22,582 bases of DNA from a virus. The translations under genes and the position numbers were made by a program. Shown here one piece after another: positions 1 through 7,018 of the stretch; the stretch's first letter is position 1, and the number at the start of each line of letters is the position of its first letter. A model generated the notes under the pieces. It did not search any database. It saw only the letters and a program-made list of their open reading frames with translations, and had not been told where the DNA came from. The DNA lies in the IMG/VR virus record IMGVR_UViG_3300033049_000177, positions 1-22,582 of that record; one strand, 5' to 3'.

Positions 1-501
1 TCATTCTGAGGGCCATATCTCAATCAATCTTTCTGCATCAATTGAGTGTTCATCTGCTGCTTTTGCCACTGCTCGATATTCAGTGATGCACTTTTCGAGT
101 ATGTCACTGTTGGTATTGGTGTATTCAATGATGGTTTCTTTGGTAGAGTTGGACAAGCGACTGCTTGCAATTTTGAGTTGTTTTGACAAGCTGTCAGCGC
201 TGGCATTAGCAAGGCGACTATCAAACTCAATTTGTTTAATTTTGGCATTATAGTTTTGCTCCGCTTTTAACTGTTGTTCAGACCATCTTTTCTCTTTAAG
301 TGCTGCAGAGGCTTTTGCTTGTTCTGCCAGTGCTTTAGCTTCAGCAACATCGGTTTTGTATTTTGCATCCAGCAATGTAAATTCACTTTTAAAATGATTT
401 GCACGCCATGATTGTATACCTAAAGCCGTTATGGCCAACAATAAAAAAACCACCAAAGTGATAATGACGGTTTCATAGAATTTCGCTAAGAGTGCTTGCA
501 T
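1..501 (-). CDS. Rz: Rz-like i-spanin (inner-membrane spanin subunit)
   Basis: Predicted inner-membrane half of the spanin that joins inner and outer membranes at the last step of lysis. The protein is 166 aa. One N-terminal membrane segment (about residues 8-30, rich in V, L, I and A) is followed by a long charged Lys/Glu/Ala/Gln helix typical of Rz periplasmic coiled coils. I chose the ATG at 501: it overlaps the endolysin stop by one base (TAATG) and has a GGGGG ribosome binding site just upstream. A further ATG at 519 would add six residues but has a poorer site. The stop is TGA at 1-3, so the gene is complete. It is last in the lysis cassette and contains Rz1 in another frame. The call rests on architecture and position, since Rz sequences are poorly conserved. 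Confidence 0.9.
   Translation of the reverse strand: MQALLAKFYETVIITLVVFLLLAITALGIQSWRANHFKSEFTLLDAKYKTDVAEAKALAEQAKASAALKEKRWSEQQLKAEQNYNAKIKQIEFDSRLANASADSLSKQLKIASSRLSNSTKETIIEYTNTNSDILEKCITEYRAVAKAADEHSIDAERLIEIWPSE
24..248 (-). CDS. Rz1: Rz1-like o-spanin lipoprotein, nested in Rz
   Basis: Predicted outer-membrane spanin lipoprotein, 74 aa, lying wholly inside the Rz gene in another reading frame. It has a short basic N-terminus (MPKLNK), a hydrophobic core and a lipobox LTAC with the lipidated Cys at residue 21. A small proline-rich mature part follows (PTLPKKP, then TPIPT). This lipobox plus proline-rich pattern inside Rz is the hallmark of the nested Rz/Rz1 arrangement known from lambda. 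The mature protein would be anchored in the outer membrane and bind the C-terminal end of Rz in the periplasm. Confidence 0.88.
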   Translation of the reverse strand: MPKLNKLSLIVALLMPALTACQNNSKLQAVACPTLPKKPSLNTPIPTVTYSKSASLNIEQWQKQQMNTQLMQKD

Positions 502-1010
502 TACTGCGCCCCCATACATTTGCTATAGCGTTCCATTTGACGGGTCCAAACTCCATAGCAGCCATTAGATCGAATTGAGCAATCACGCTTTGCAACGTAT
601 TTGTATTTCAATAATGAAGCACAAGCCTGCATGTACTGCCCTGCTTTCAAATTACGAAGCATTGATGAGTTACTAAAAGCCCTCATGCCGTATTGATAAG
701 AGAAATCAAGGTATAGGTCATATTCTGTTTGAGATAATTTCACACCTTTCAAAAGGTTTTTATAAGTTACTTCAAGCTTTGAAACATCATTTTTGAGCCA
801 TTTGTCTGCTGTATCACGAGAAATAGGTGGATCTGACATTTTCACCGGTACACCATTTGGTTTGACTGTTGAGCCATGCCCTTGCGTTGGAACATCTCCT
901 TTGACTGGAATTACTGGATAAGCTGTATAACCCTCATCTTTTTTTACAACCACAAAAAAAGCAGCCGAAGCTGCCAGTAATATCACTGAAATTTTAGTCT
1001 TGTTTGACAT
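501..1010 (-). CDS. SAR-type endolysin (lysozyme, GH24-like)
   Basis: Muralytic enzyme that cuts peptidoglycan during lysis, 169 aa. The N-terminus is a basic stub followed by a weakly hydrophobic, Ala/Ser-rich stretch (residues 7-22) with no signal peptidase site. This fits a signal-arrest-release domain that exports the enzyme and tethers it inactive. The catalytic Glu is probably E26 in KDEGY, followed by a GDVPTQGHGST segment in the place of the usual D/T-bearing loop. The central FSYQYG...SSMLRNL region and the C-terminal CYGVWTRQMERYSKC region match the layout of phage 21 R-type lysozymes. Four Cys sit in the C-terminal third. The start has a strong AAGGGGAAG site and overlaps the holin stop by 17 bases. 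Confidence 0.9.
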   Translation of the reverse strand: MSNKTKISVILLAASAAFFVVVKKDEGYTAYPVIPVKGDVPTQGHGSTVKPNGVPVKMSDPPISRDTADKWLKNDVSKLEVTYKNLLKGVKLSQTEYDLYLDFSYQYGMRAFSNSSMLRNLKAGQYMQACASLLKYKYVAKRDCSIRSNGCYGVWTRQMERYSKCMGAQ

Positions 1011-1257
1011 TAATCTTCCCCTTAATTTGAAGTGATGCGATATAGGCTTTGTGTTCTAGTTCATCGCGCTTATCTTTCTTGCGTGCAAAGTAGAAGTTCA
1101 TTAAGAAACCACCAATAGCAACAATCACACTGACCCACACAACCAAATCTATTGATCCAATCCAAGCTGATACAACGCCTGAAACTGATCCCCCATAACC
1201 AACAGCTTTACTTGCTACAAGTGCAGTAGCCGATGTGTCTAACGCTTGTTCAGACAT
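994..1257 (-). CDS. Holin, class II / S21 pinholin-like
   Basis: Small membrane protein, 87 aa, placed directly before the endolysin. The first hydrophobic segment (about residues 12-35) is Gly/Ser/Ala-rich and only weakly hydrophobic. The second (about 38-59, VVWVSVIVAIGGFL) is strongly hydrophobic and is followed by a very basic cluster, FARKKDKRDE. This matches the S21/HP1-type holin plan, where the same place carries an LYFK-x-x-EDRRKA-type tail. A weak first segment and a partner SAR endolysin suggest it may act as a pinholin that depolarises the membrane rather than opening large holes; that is inference. No second in-frame start giving an antiholin is obvious. A GGGGG site precedes the ATG. 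Confidence 0.82.
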   Translation of the reverse strand: MSEQALDTSATALVASKAVGYGGSVSGVVSAWIGSIDLVVWVSVIVAIGGFLMNFYFARKKDKRDELEHKAYIASLQIKGKINVKQD

Positions 1258-1272
1258 GTAACCCCCAAATTT

Positions 1273-2211
1273 TTAAGCAGTTCTTTTCCAAATGGCGAAA
1301 ACCATACTAGGTTGCACAGTATTGTGTGCTTTATCATCTCCTGACATTGAATTAGCCTCATCCCAATTTGGAATAAAACCTTCATCAGGTCTTTTTTGCG
1401 GACCATATTGCCAGTACATAGACTGAAGCTTTACCGCCTTGGCATTGGTTTTTGGCAATTCTTCTTTTGTTAGTATGTGGTCATACTCACCGAAGGTACT
1501 GCCAACAGTTTTGGTCCAGTTTGGATCTGCAGCAACATCGGATAAGCCGACTATTGCACGACCTTTAGATATTGCCAGCCATGACCCATATCCAAGTATC
1601 GTTTTTGGATCAACATTAGTGAGTGAAATATAAATGCCGTCAATTGGGATTTTGACTTTTTCAAGGTCTAAACCAAATTGTTCTTCTAAACCATCAAGTT
1701 TTTCTTGAAACGCTTCAGCTAAAGCAGTCTTTGCGGCATCAACAGCAGCTTTTATCGCTGCGTCTCGATCTGTTTCAACTTCTGATTTAACTTGTTCTTG
1801 TAGATCGTCGGTTGTGTCAAGTAGGTCATTGATCTGATCTGTATGCTCATCACGCGCTGACTCTAAATCGGTCACACGTTGCTCAAGATTGCTCGCACTG
1901 CCTGAGTTGCCGTCAATCAAAGCTTGTGCAATTGATTCAGCATCAGCGATGCCGTCACCTTCCTCAATCAAATTACCTTCAGCATCAAAAACCTGAAAAA
2001 AGTAATCCCCTGATATATAGATCGATGCACTACCTGTATCATCAAGAATGACAGGCCATGTATTTAAACTTTCCATACCCTTATCAGAGTATGTATTTTT
2101 TTCATTTGTTGTGCTTCCTGCCTCATACGCAAAAACCTGACCGCCAATTAAAGGCTGTCCATTTTTGTCAAAGGCTCGATATCGCACTGGTGTTAATGGG
2201 TATGCTGTCAT
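1273..2211 (-). CDS. Tail fibre protein with collar-type C-terminal domain
   Basis: Predicted tail fibre or adsorption protein, 312 aa. Residues 1-90 form a beta-rich N-terminal domain with a pattern common at the N-termini of phage fibres (RAFDKNGQPLIGGQVFAYEAGS, then a VILDDTGSA-type strand). Residues about 105-180 are a charged coiled coil (EQRVTDLESARDEHTDQIND). The C-terminal domain carries GYGSWLAISKGRAIVGLSD and ends HNTVQPSMVFAIWKRTA. That resembles the widespread tail-collar or gp10-like tip domain, which usually ends H-N-x-x-Q-P-x-x-x-x-x-x-W-K-R-T-A. The gene lies between a terminator and the lysis genes, so it may be a late-acquired, exchangeable fibre. Its target receptor cannot be read from the sequence. 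Confidence 0.8.
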   Translation of the reverse strand: MTAYPLTPVRYRAFDKNGQPLIGGQVFAYEAGSTTNEKNTYSDKGMESLNTWPVILDDTGSASIYISGDYFFQVFDAEGNLIEEGDGIADAESIAQALIDGNSGSASNLEQRVTDLESARDEHTDQINDLLDTTDDLQEQVKSEVETDRDAAIKAAVDAAKTALAEAFQEKLDGLEEQFGLDLEKVKIPIDGIYISLTNVDPKTILGYGSWLAISKGRAIVGLSDVAADPNWTKTVGSTFGEYDHILTKEELPKTNAKAVKLQSMYWQYGPQKRPDEGFIPNWDEANSMSGDDKAHNTVQPSMVFAIWKRTA

Positions 2212-2221
2212 TTTGAACCTG

Positions 2222-2247
2222 CATTAAAAAACCGCCTTTCGGCGGTT
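2222..2247 (-). terminator. Intrinsic terminator after the ejection-protein gene
   Basis: On the minus strand a perfect 7-bp stem AACCGCC/GGCGGTT (2241-2247 with 2230-2236) closes a GAAA tetraloop and is followed by TTTTTT. The stop codon of the upstream gene (2246-2248) lies partly in the stem. It separates the ejection block from the fibre and lysis genes. Confidence 0.85.
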
Positions 2248-4321
2248 ATGGGTTTTCTTTATTTAGATTGGAACCTGTTGTCGTTGATAATTTTTGAGCC
2301 ATTTTTAACAGGTTTTCCAAACCCTCTGAACCGGGTGGTAAATCTTTTGCAGCGAGCAAAATTCGCCTGCCTGTTGAGGTGGTGAACAATTTCGACAAGC
2401 CGTATATGGAGCTGACACTCGCAGCTGCTGAAAGCGGTTCATTAATTGCCATAGACGCTAAACTAAGACCTGTTGCAGGTAAAACCACCATACTGCCATT
2501 TGTAGGGCTAGAAGAATATTGTCCAGCTCGTTCAACATGTCGCATTAACTTAACAAATCCATCCATTTCAGCCTTATCTGTACCTTTAAAGATGTTTTGA
2601 TAAGGTTCCTGTAGACGTTCAAACTCCCGTGCAAACTTAGCAGGGCTAAAAACATCATCGTTACTGGTACTTGTGGCTTTTGTCAGTGCTCGATTTGCCA
2701 TTTCATAACGTAAGGCCGCTTGCCCTCTTGGATCGAGACTCTTATAAAAGTTTGAGGCACTATCCCCCTTTCCCATTTGAACAAATGTTTTAAAAATTTC
2801 ATCTGGAGTATTAGTACTCATTGACTTAGCTAATGCTTTGCTTTCACTTTCCTTTAATGTTTTATAAAAGGCGTTAGCTTTCTTAAATTCATTAATCAGA
2901 GCAGGTTTGCCTGAGTTTAATGCAAAATTCTCCATATCATTATCAATAGCTGTTCGAATAGCTGTTAAGTTTGAAGTGGATTTTCCTTGCCTTCCCCACT
3001 CGCCCACCAATTCACCAAGGCTAGATCTGGCTGCCTTTAACTCTCTAAAGTTCTGAGGGTTTGCTGGATTAGCCCAATTATTTTTAATTTCATTTAATTT
3101 TGCTAATAAATCCCTATTTGGAACTGTTTTTGAGTCAGCAGCTATTACATCATCTATTGCTCTGAGCATATGTGGTGCGGGTATGGGGGCATTGCCCGCT
3201 TGCTTCCCTACTCGATCAAACATATTTGAAGCTAATTTCTGACCGTGCCAATTCTGTATTTCCATTGATGCTTGAAGTGTTTTTCCTAAATTACCTTCTG
3301 CTCCTTTTATAATATCCATAATTCGAATTGCATTCTTATTACCCTGAATTGCTTCATTCTGGATCTTTAAAAGACTTTTATAATCTGTATCTGATAGCTT
3401 GTCCTGAAGCTTCTCAACCACTTTACTGGCAGCCGTTTTAGCTTCTTGTTGTTGAGCTTCACGGAATGAACCAATTCCAATCAATGGGATTCTTTCCAAT
3501 ACATGTTCTGTTCGAGCAATATGAGCATTTTTTCCTACATCACCTACAGAAGATCTAACCCCATGTTTTTCACCTTCTTCAATGATTTCATTGACACCTG
3601 AACGCATATTATTTTTAATAGCGTTATAACCCCTTACTACACCATTACCGATTTTCTTACCAATTACCCCGCCTGCGGCGCCTCCAATAGCCCCTGCAAC
3701 AGCATTTTTAGATCTTGTATCAGAGTCTTTAGCAAAACTTGCTTGTGAAATTAATCCACCAGATACAGCACCTTTACCTGCAACACCAAGTAACCCACCG
3801 CCACCTGTGAGTGCTATTGGTGCTGTTCCTGCAACTGCACCACCAAGACGCCAACCATCAAAACCTTGTTCATTAGCATCGCGACGTAAGTTGTGCCAAT
3901 CCTCAGTATCTTGACGTTCTTTAGTGAAACGTTCATAGGATTTTGTATCTAAATTAGTACCTAGTAGTTTATTTGATAACCCACTGATACCATCTGCTAC
4001 ATAAGTAGCACCTTGAATTGCGCCTGCTGCTAAATCAGAAAAACCTAGCAAACCAGATTCCCAAGGCTGAGTTTCCCCTGCTTCTTTAGCAGCTTGAGTC
4101 ATACCCTCTTTTTGTGTTGCTTTCCAGTCAAAAGGCTTGTAGTTTTCTCGTTGCTGTTGTTTTGCCATAGCAACCATTTGATCCACAGATAATTGATTAT
4201 TTTTCTTAGTTATCTGCTCTCCATCAACACCAATAGTGGTTGACGATTGACCCAAATCAACTGGTTCTTTTTTAGCTTGATTAGCTATTTGAATCATTTG
4301 CTCTACTGTTAATTGAGCCAT
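2246..4321 (-). CDS. DNA ejection (internal virion) protein, gp16-like by position
   Basis: Large 691-aa protein, last of the ejection block. The N-terminus holds two related segments about 40 residues apart, QLTVEQMIQIANQAKKE and QLSVDQMVAMAKQQQRE. Residues about 160-225 are Gly/Ala-rich and hydrophobic (GGGGLLGVAGKGAVSGG; AVAGAIGGAAGGVIGKKIG), which could insert in a membrane. The rest is mostly helical and charged. Position (last after the gp7- and gp20-like proteins), size and the glycine-rich membrane-active stretch match P22-type ejection protein gp16 (about 610 aa). I see no lysozyme motif in it; that activity is probably on the neighbouring gene. It starts 4 bases past the previous stop with an AAGGGG site. 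Confidence 0.65.
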   Translation of the reverse strand: MAQLTVEQMIQIANQAKKEPVDLGQSSTTIGVDGEQITKKNNQLSVDQMVAMAKQQQRENYKPFDWKATQKEGMTQAAKEAGETQPWESGLLGFSDLAAGAIQGATYVADGISGLSNKLLGTNLDTKSYERFTKERQDTEDWHNLRRDANEQGFDGWRLGGAVAGTAPIALTGGGGLLGVAGKGAVSGGLISQASFAKDSDTRSKNAVAGAIGGAAGGVIGKKIGNGVVRGYNAIKNNMRSGVNEIIEEGEKHGVRSSVGDVGKNAHIARTEHVLERIPLIGIGSFREAQQQEAKTAASKVVEKLQDKLSDTDYKSLLKIQNEAIQGNKNAIRIMDIIKGAEGNLGKTLQASMEIQNWHGQKLASNMFDRVGKQAGNAPIPAPHMLRAIDDVIAADSKTVPNRDLLAKLNEIKNNWANPANPQNFRELKAARSSLGELVGEWGRQGKSTSNLTAIRTAIDNDMENFALNSGKPALINEFKKANAFYKTLKESESKALAKSMSTNTPDEIFKTFVQMGKGDSASNFYKSLDPRGQAALRYEMANRALTKATSTSNDDVFSPAKFAREFERLQEPYQNIFKGTDKAEMDGFVKLMRHVERAGQYSSSPTNGSMVVLPATGLSLASMAINEPLSAAASVSSIYGLSKLFTTSTGRRILLAAKDLPPGSEGLENLLKMAQKLSTTTGSNLNKENP

Positions 4322-4324
4322 ATT

Positions 4325-5005
4325 TTACCCCTTATAACCTAATGCATTTAAATCAACGAACTTTGGTTGAAATTCTTGATTTGGCTTTTCTTGATAACCC
4401 AATTTATTTAAGTCAACAAACGATGGCTGAAATTGTTCAGTTTTCTGAGGCTTGTATCCAAGTGCATTTAGATCTACAAGGTTTGGAGAAAATTGTTTTT
4501 GACTTGGTTGTTGCTGCTGTCCAACTACCCCACCCATAGCTTGATAAAACTTATCTCTATTCATATGCCCTGATTTATAAACTGGGTCGTCATAGCGCCA
4601 TCGGATATAATCTCGCCCCAATACAGCGGCACCAGTTTGATAATCAATATCTGGATTATTCAAAAAGGTTTGAGCTGTTTTGCTATAAGCTTTGTTATTT
4701 CTCATCTCATTCACAGAGAAATGCGCCATTGAGTTAAGCGCTTCTTGAGTAGGCAATATACCATTGCCTTTTATCAAGCCCTTTGATTTCAAATCTTGAT
4801 AAAGCGCTTGTCCACGGTTGCCCTGCCATGACAACATGCCTAAGTTTGCAGCTCCGTTTTTAGGGTCAATATGAACACCAAAAAGATTTTTAGGGCTAAA
4901 TGAACCTTCACGCCCTACTTCCGCTGTGATTATTCTCGCTTGATTAGGTGACAAGCCCGCATTCAAGTAGGCTTGATAAACTTGTTTCTGCAATAGACTT
5001 GCCAT
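4325..5005 (-). CDS. Virion-associated lysozyme-like protein with three C-terminal repeats
   Basis: Predicted peptidoglycan-degrading structural protein, 226 aa. Residues 1-155 look like the phage tail-lysozyme fold (GLSPNQARIITAEVGREGSF, then LFGVHIDPKNGAANLGMLSW, a substrate-cleft pattern). E29 or E33 is the likely catalytic acid. A Gln-rich linker (QQQQPSQKQ) leads to three tandem copies of a 20-residue unit containing FVDLN-x-LGY. I chose the ATG at 5005, with GGAG six bases upstream, over a TTG four codons earlier. It lies in the ejection block, between the gp20-like and gp16-like genes, consistent with local cell wall cutting during DNA entry. The enzymatic role is inferred from motif resemblance only. 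Confidence 0.72.
   Translation of the reverse strand: MASLLQKQVYQAYLNAGLSPNQARIITAEVGREGSFSPKNLFGVHIDPKNGAANLGMLSWQGNRGQALYQDLKSKGLIKGNGILPTQEALNSMAHFSVNEMRNNKAYSKTAQTFLNNPDIDYQTGAAVLGRDYIRWRYDDPVYKSGHMNRDKFYQAMGGVVGQQQQPSQKQFSPNLVDLNALGYKPQKTEQFQPSFVDLNKLGYQEKPNQEFQPKFVDLNALGYKG
4328..4492 (-). repeat. Three tandem coding repeats, F-x-P-x-[LF]-V-D-L-N-x-L-G-Y
   Basis: The C-terminus of the lysozyme-like protein holds three near-identical units of about 20 codons: FSPNLVDLNALGYK, FQPSFVDLNKLGYQ and FQPKFVDLNALGYK. The nucleotide copies differ at many third positions, so the repeat is held at protein level. Confidence 0.9.
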
Positions 5006-5018
5006 ACTTTTCTCCAAC

Positions 5019-5052
5019 CATTAAAAAACCCACTGGATTAGAGTGGGTTTTT
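5019..5052 (-). terminator. Intrinsic terminator after the small membrane-protein gene
   Basis: An inverted repeat AAAAACCCACT (5024-5034) and AGTGGGTTTTT (5042-5052) with a 7-base loop. Read on the minus strand it ends in a run of T, then directly enters the GGAG site of the lysozyme-like gene. As the repeat is symmetric in A and T it could act in both directions. Confidence 0.82.
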
Positions 5053-5088
5053 ATAGTCTAAAGTGCTTAGAAAACACACTAGATCTCT

Positions 5089-5460
5089 TTATTTATATAC
5101 CAATGGGTTGTATTCAAAATAGACCGCTGATACAGCTATTATTGCAATCAATCCATAGATAAATACCCTTGCAAAATTATCACTGTCCAATAAATATATA
5201 GCTCTATTTTTCATCTTCACAAGTAATTGCCACCATCTTTTATTTTTAAGTTTTGGATGTATATTCTCACTCCAATATGCATAAGGGCCTACAATGCAGA
5301 AGATAATTCCATAAAATATTTTAGGCAAAACAATCCATAGTACACCTAAAATAATTAAACTCACTCCGAAAACTAACGGGTTCGTAAACATAAAACCAAT
5401 TAACGGAGCAATTAAGAAAGCTATTACTAAAACAAACACGCCAAATATTATTAAAGGCAT
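5089..5460 (-). CDS. Small integral membrane protein, moron candidate
   Basis: A 123-aa protein of unknown function. It has two or three N-terminal hydrophobic segments (about residues 3-25, 30-47 and 48-62), a basic loop (KLKNKRWWQLLVKMKNR, about 72-88), and a last membrane segment (about 97-116). It breaks up the ejection block between the gp20-like and lysozyme-like genes, and has its own promoter-like site upstream and a terminator just downstream, so it may be expressed separately. Phage membrane proteins in such settings are often superinfection exclusion proteins, but nothing in the sequence proves that. A GGGGG site lies six bases before the ATG. Confidence 0.7.
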   Translation of the reverse strand: MPLIIFGVFVLVIAFLIAPLIGFMFTNPLVFGVSLIILGVLWIVLPKIFYGIIFCIVGPYAYWSENIHPKLKNKRWWQLLVKMKNRAIYLLDSDNFARVFIYGLIAIIAVSAVYFEYNPLVYK

Positions 5461-5494
5461 AAATTACCCCCATTGTTATAGGGGATTTATAGCA
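5461..5494 (-). promoter_or_regulatory. Extended -10 promoter candidate with hairpin over the SD
   Basis: On the minus strand TGCTATAAA (5486-5494) fits an extended -10 element; no good -35 is seen 17 bases upstream. The short leader that follows can pair AAATCCCC (5481-5488) with the GGGG of the ribosome binding site (5467-5470) and with ATTT next to it, which might restrict translation of the membrane protein. Confidence 0.4.
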
Positions 5495-5512
5495 CATAAA
5501 ACGATCAATTAG

Positions 5513-7006
5513 CTACTGAATATTAACACCTTGGTTCTTAAGTATTTGCGTCATCTCTTGAACGCTAATCCCTGCTTTTTGCGCAGCCTGCTGAACATCA
5601 GATGTTGTACCTGTTGATCTACTTAGTTGCGCTGGTGATTGTTGCACGGCATTTGGATTAGCGTGAAGCTTGGCTAATTTACTTGCCTTGACTGCCGCTC
5701 CAGACATTATCTTCGAAATCTCACTTAAGTTAGCTTGTAAAGTTATTGGGTCAAGATTTATATCTAGATTAGCTATAGAGGTTGCAAGGCGTTGACCTTC
5801 TGCATCAGTTAAAGCCCCCAAACCTCTCATTTTAGCAATTTGGTTTAAAAATACTTGAGATTGCAGGGTCTCAATCTGCGATGCAAAAGTTTTTTGAGAT
5901 GAACCCGGTACTTTAGCTAAAATTCCAAAACCGCCAGCAGTGCTATTTAAACCTTTAAGATCATTTGCTAATTTAGCAGCCAAGGTCGAAGCACCAGCCG
6001 CACTTTTGGCAGAATCCTCATAACCTAGAGCTTTTTCCATACGTTCAGCTTTTTGAATTTGAGTTTCACTGCCTTTCACCTGTGACTTTAATACAGTGCC
6101 GTTTTTATCTGAAACAGCAATTCCTTTACCACCAGGATAAACGTTATATCTTGTCCCATCTGGAGCCGTAAATTCATCAATCGGTTTATTTTTAGCAATC
6201 CAATCTGCTAATTTTTGCTCTTCAGTAAATTGGCTTTGCTTCTGTATACGATCCTTGTTTGCTGTTTCAGCGACAGTTTCAATTCCTAGAACTTTTGCTT
6301 GATTGTCGCGAATATTATTTGTATTACTCGCTTCATTGTTGGCAACGGTATTTGCCTCAGGTGTCAAATACTTGATTGGATCTGAAGCCCCAAGTAATCC
6401 ATAGCTTTTACGAATATTCTCAAAAGCATCTGAACCACCTTGATTATTTGCAGCTAAATCGATCAATTGAGCTTTTGTTGCTTCAATAGTTTCAGGTGGC
6501 AAACCATATTGTGAACCCAGAATCTCTAATTTTTTTGCAGCATCTGTGGCATCTGTAGACGTAGCAATTAAATTGGATAGTAAAGTTTGCCCTTTTTGAG
6601 TATTTCCTAATTTTTTCTCACCTGACTCCTGATACAACTTCCCTGTTTCAGCATTAGTTTTATTGGTATCTGCATTAAACTTAATCGCATCTTGTTGAGC
6701 CTTTAATTTCGCTGCATTTTGTTGCTGAATCATCCCAGAAAGTGTATTCACCATTTCAGGTTGATATCTCTGATTGGGATTTGTTTTTACTGACTGCAAA
6801 GACTTATTTAAATCAACTTGACCATCTGCACCAGTATTTTGAGCGATCAATCGAGCTAAAATGCCCTTTTGCTGCTGTTGCTGAATCTGATTGCTGAACT
6901 GTTGGCCATTATTAAATGAGTTTGCTATGTCTTCAAATGAAAGGCCCTTATAGTTAGGGCCAATTTCAGGATTGAAATAAACAGGGATTGGATTTTGAGT
7001 CGTCAT
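5513..7006 (-). CDS. DNA ejection protein, gp20-like
   Basis: Predicted internal virion protein ejected with the DNA, 497 aa, close to the P22 gp20 size (about 470). It is mostly helical and rich in Gln, Asn and Ala, with an N-terminal poly-Gln patch (IQQQQQK near residue 45). A well-defined C-terminal helical region contains QVFLNQIAKMRGLGALTDAEGQ, a pattern I associate with phage ejection proteins. It has no catalytic motif or signal peptide. The order gp7-like then gp20-like then gp16-like is that of P22. The start has an AAGGTG site; the gene follows the gp7-like gene after a 12-base gap. Confidence 0.72.
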   Translation of the reverse strand: MTTQNPIPVYFNPEIGPNYKGLSFEDIANSFNNGQQFSNQIQQQQQKGILARLIAQNTGADGQVDLNKSLQSVKTNPNQRYQPEMVNTLSGMIQQQNAAKLKAQQDAIKFNADTNKTNAETGKLYQESGEKKLGNTQKGQTLLSNLIATSTDATDAAKKLEILGSQYGLPPETIEATKAQLIDLAANNQGGSDAFENIRKSYGLLGASDPIKYLTPEANTVANNEASNTNNIRDNQAKVLGIETVAETANKDRIQKQSQFTEEQKLADWIAKNKPIDEFTAPDGTRYNVYPGGKGIAVSDKNGTVLKSQVKGSETQIQKAERMEKALGYEDSAKSAAGASTLAAKLANDLKGLNSTAGGFGILAKVPGSSQKTFASQIETLQSQVFLNQIAKMRGLGALTDAEGQRLATSIANLDINLDPITLQANLSEISKIMSGAAVKASKLAKLHANPNAVQQSPAQLSRSTGTTSDVQQAAQKAGISVQEMTQILKNQGVNIQ

Positions 7007-7018
7007 AATATTTACACC

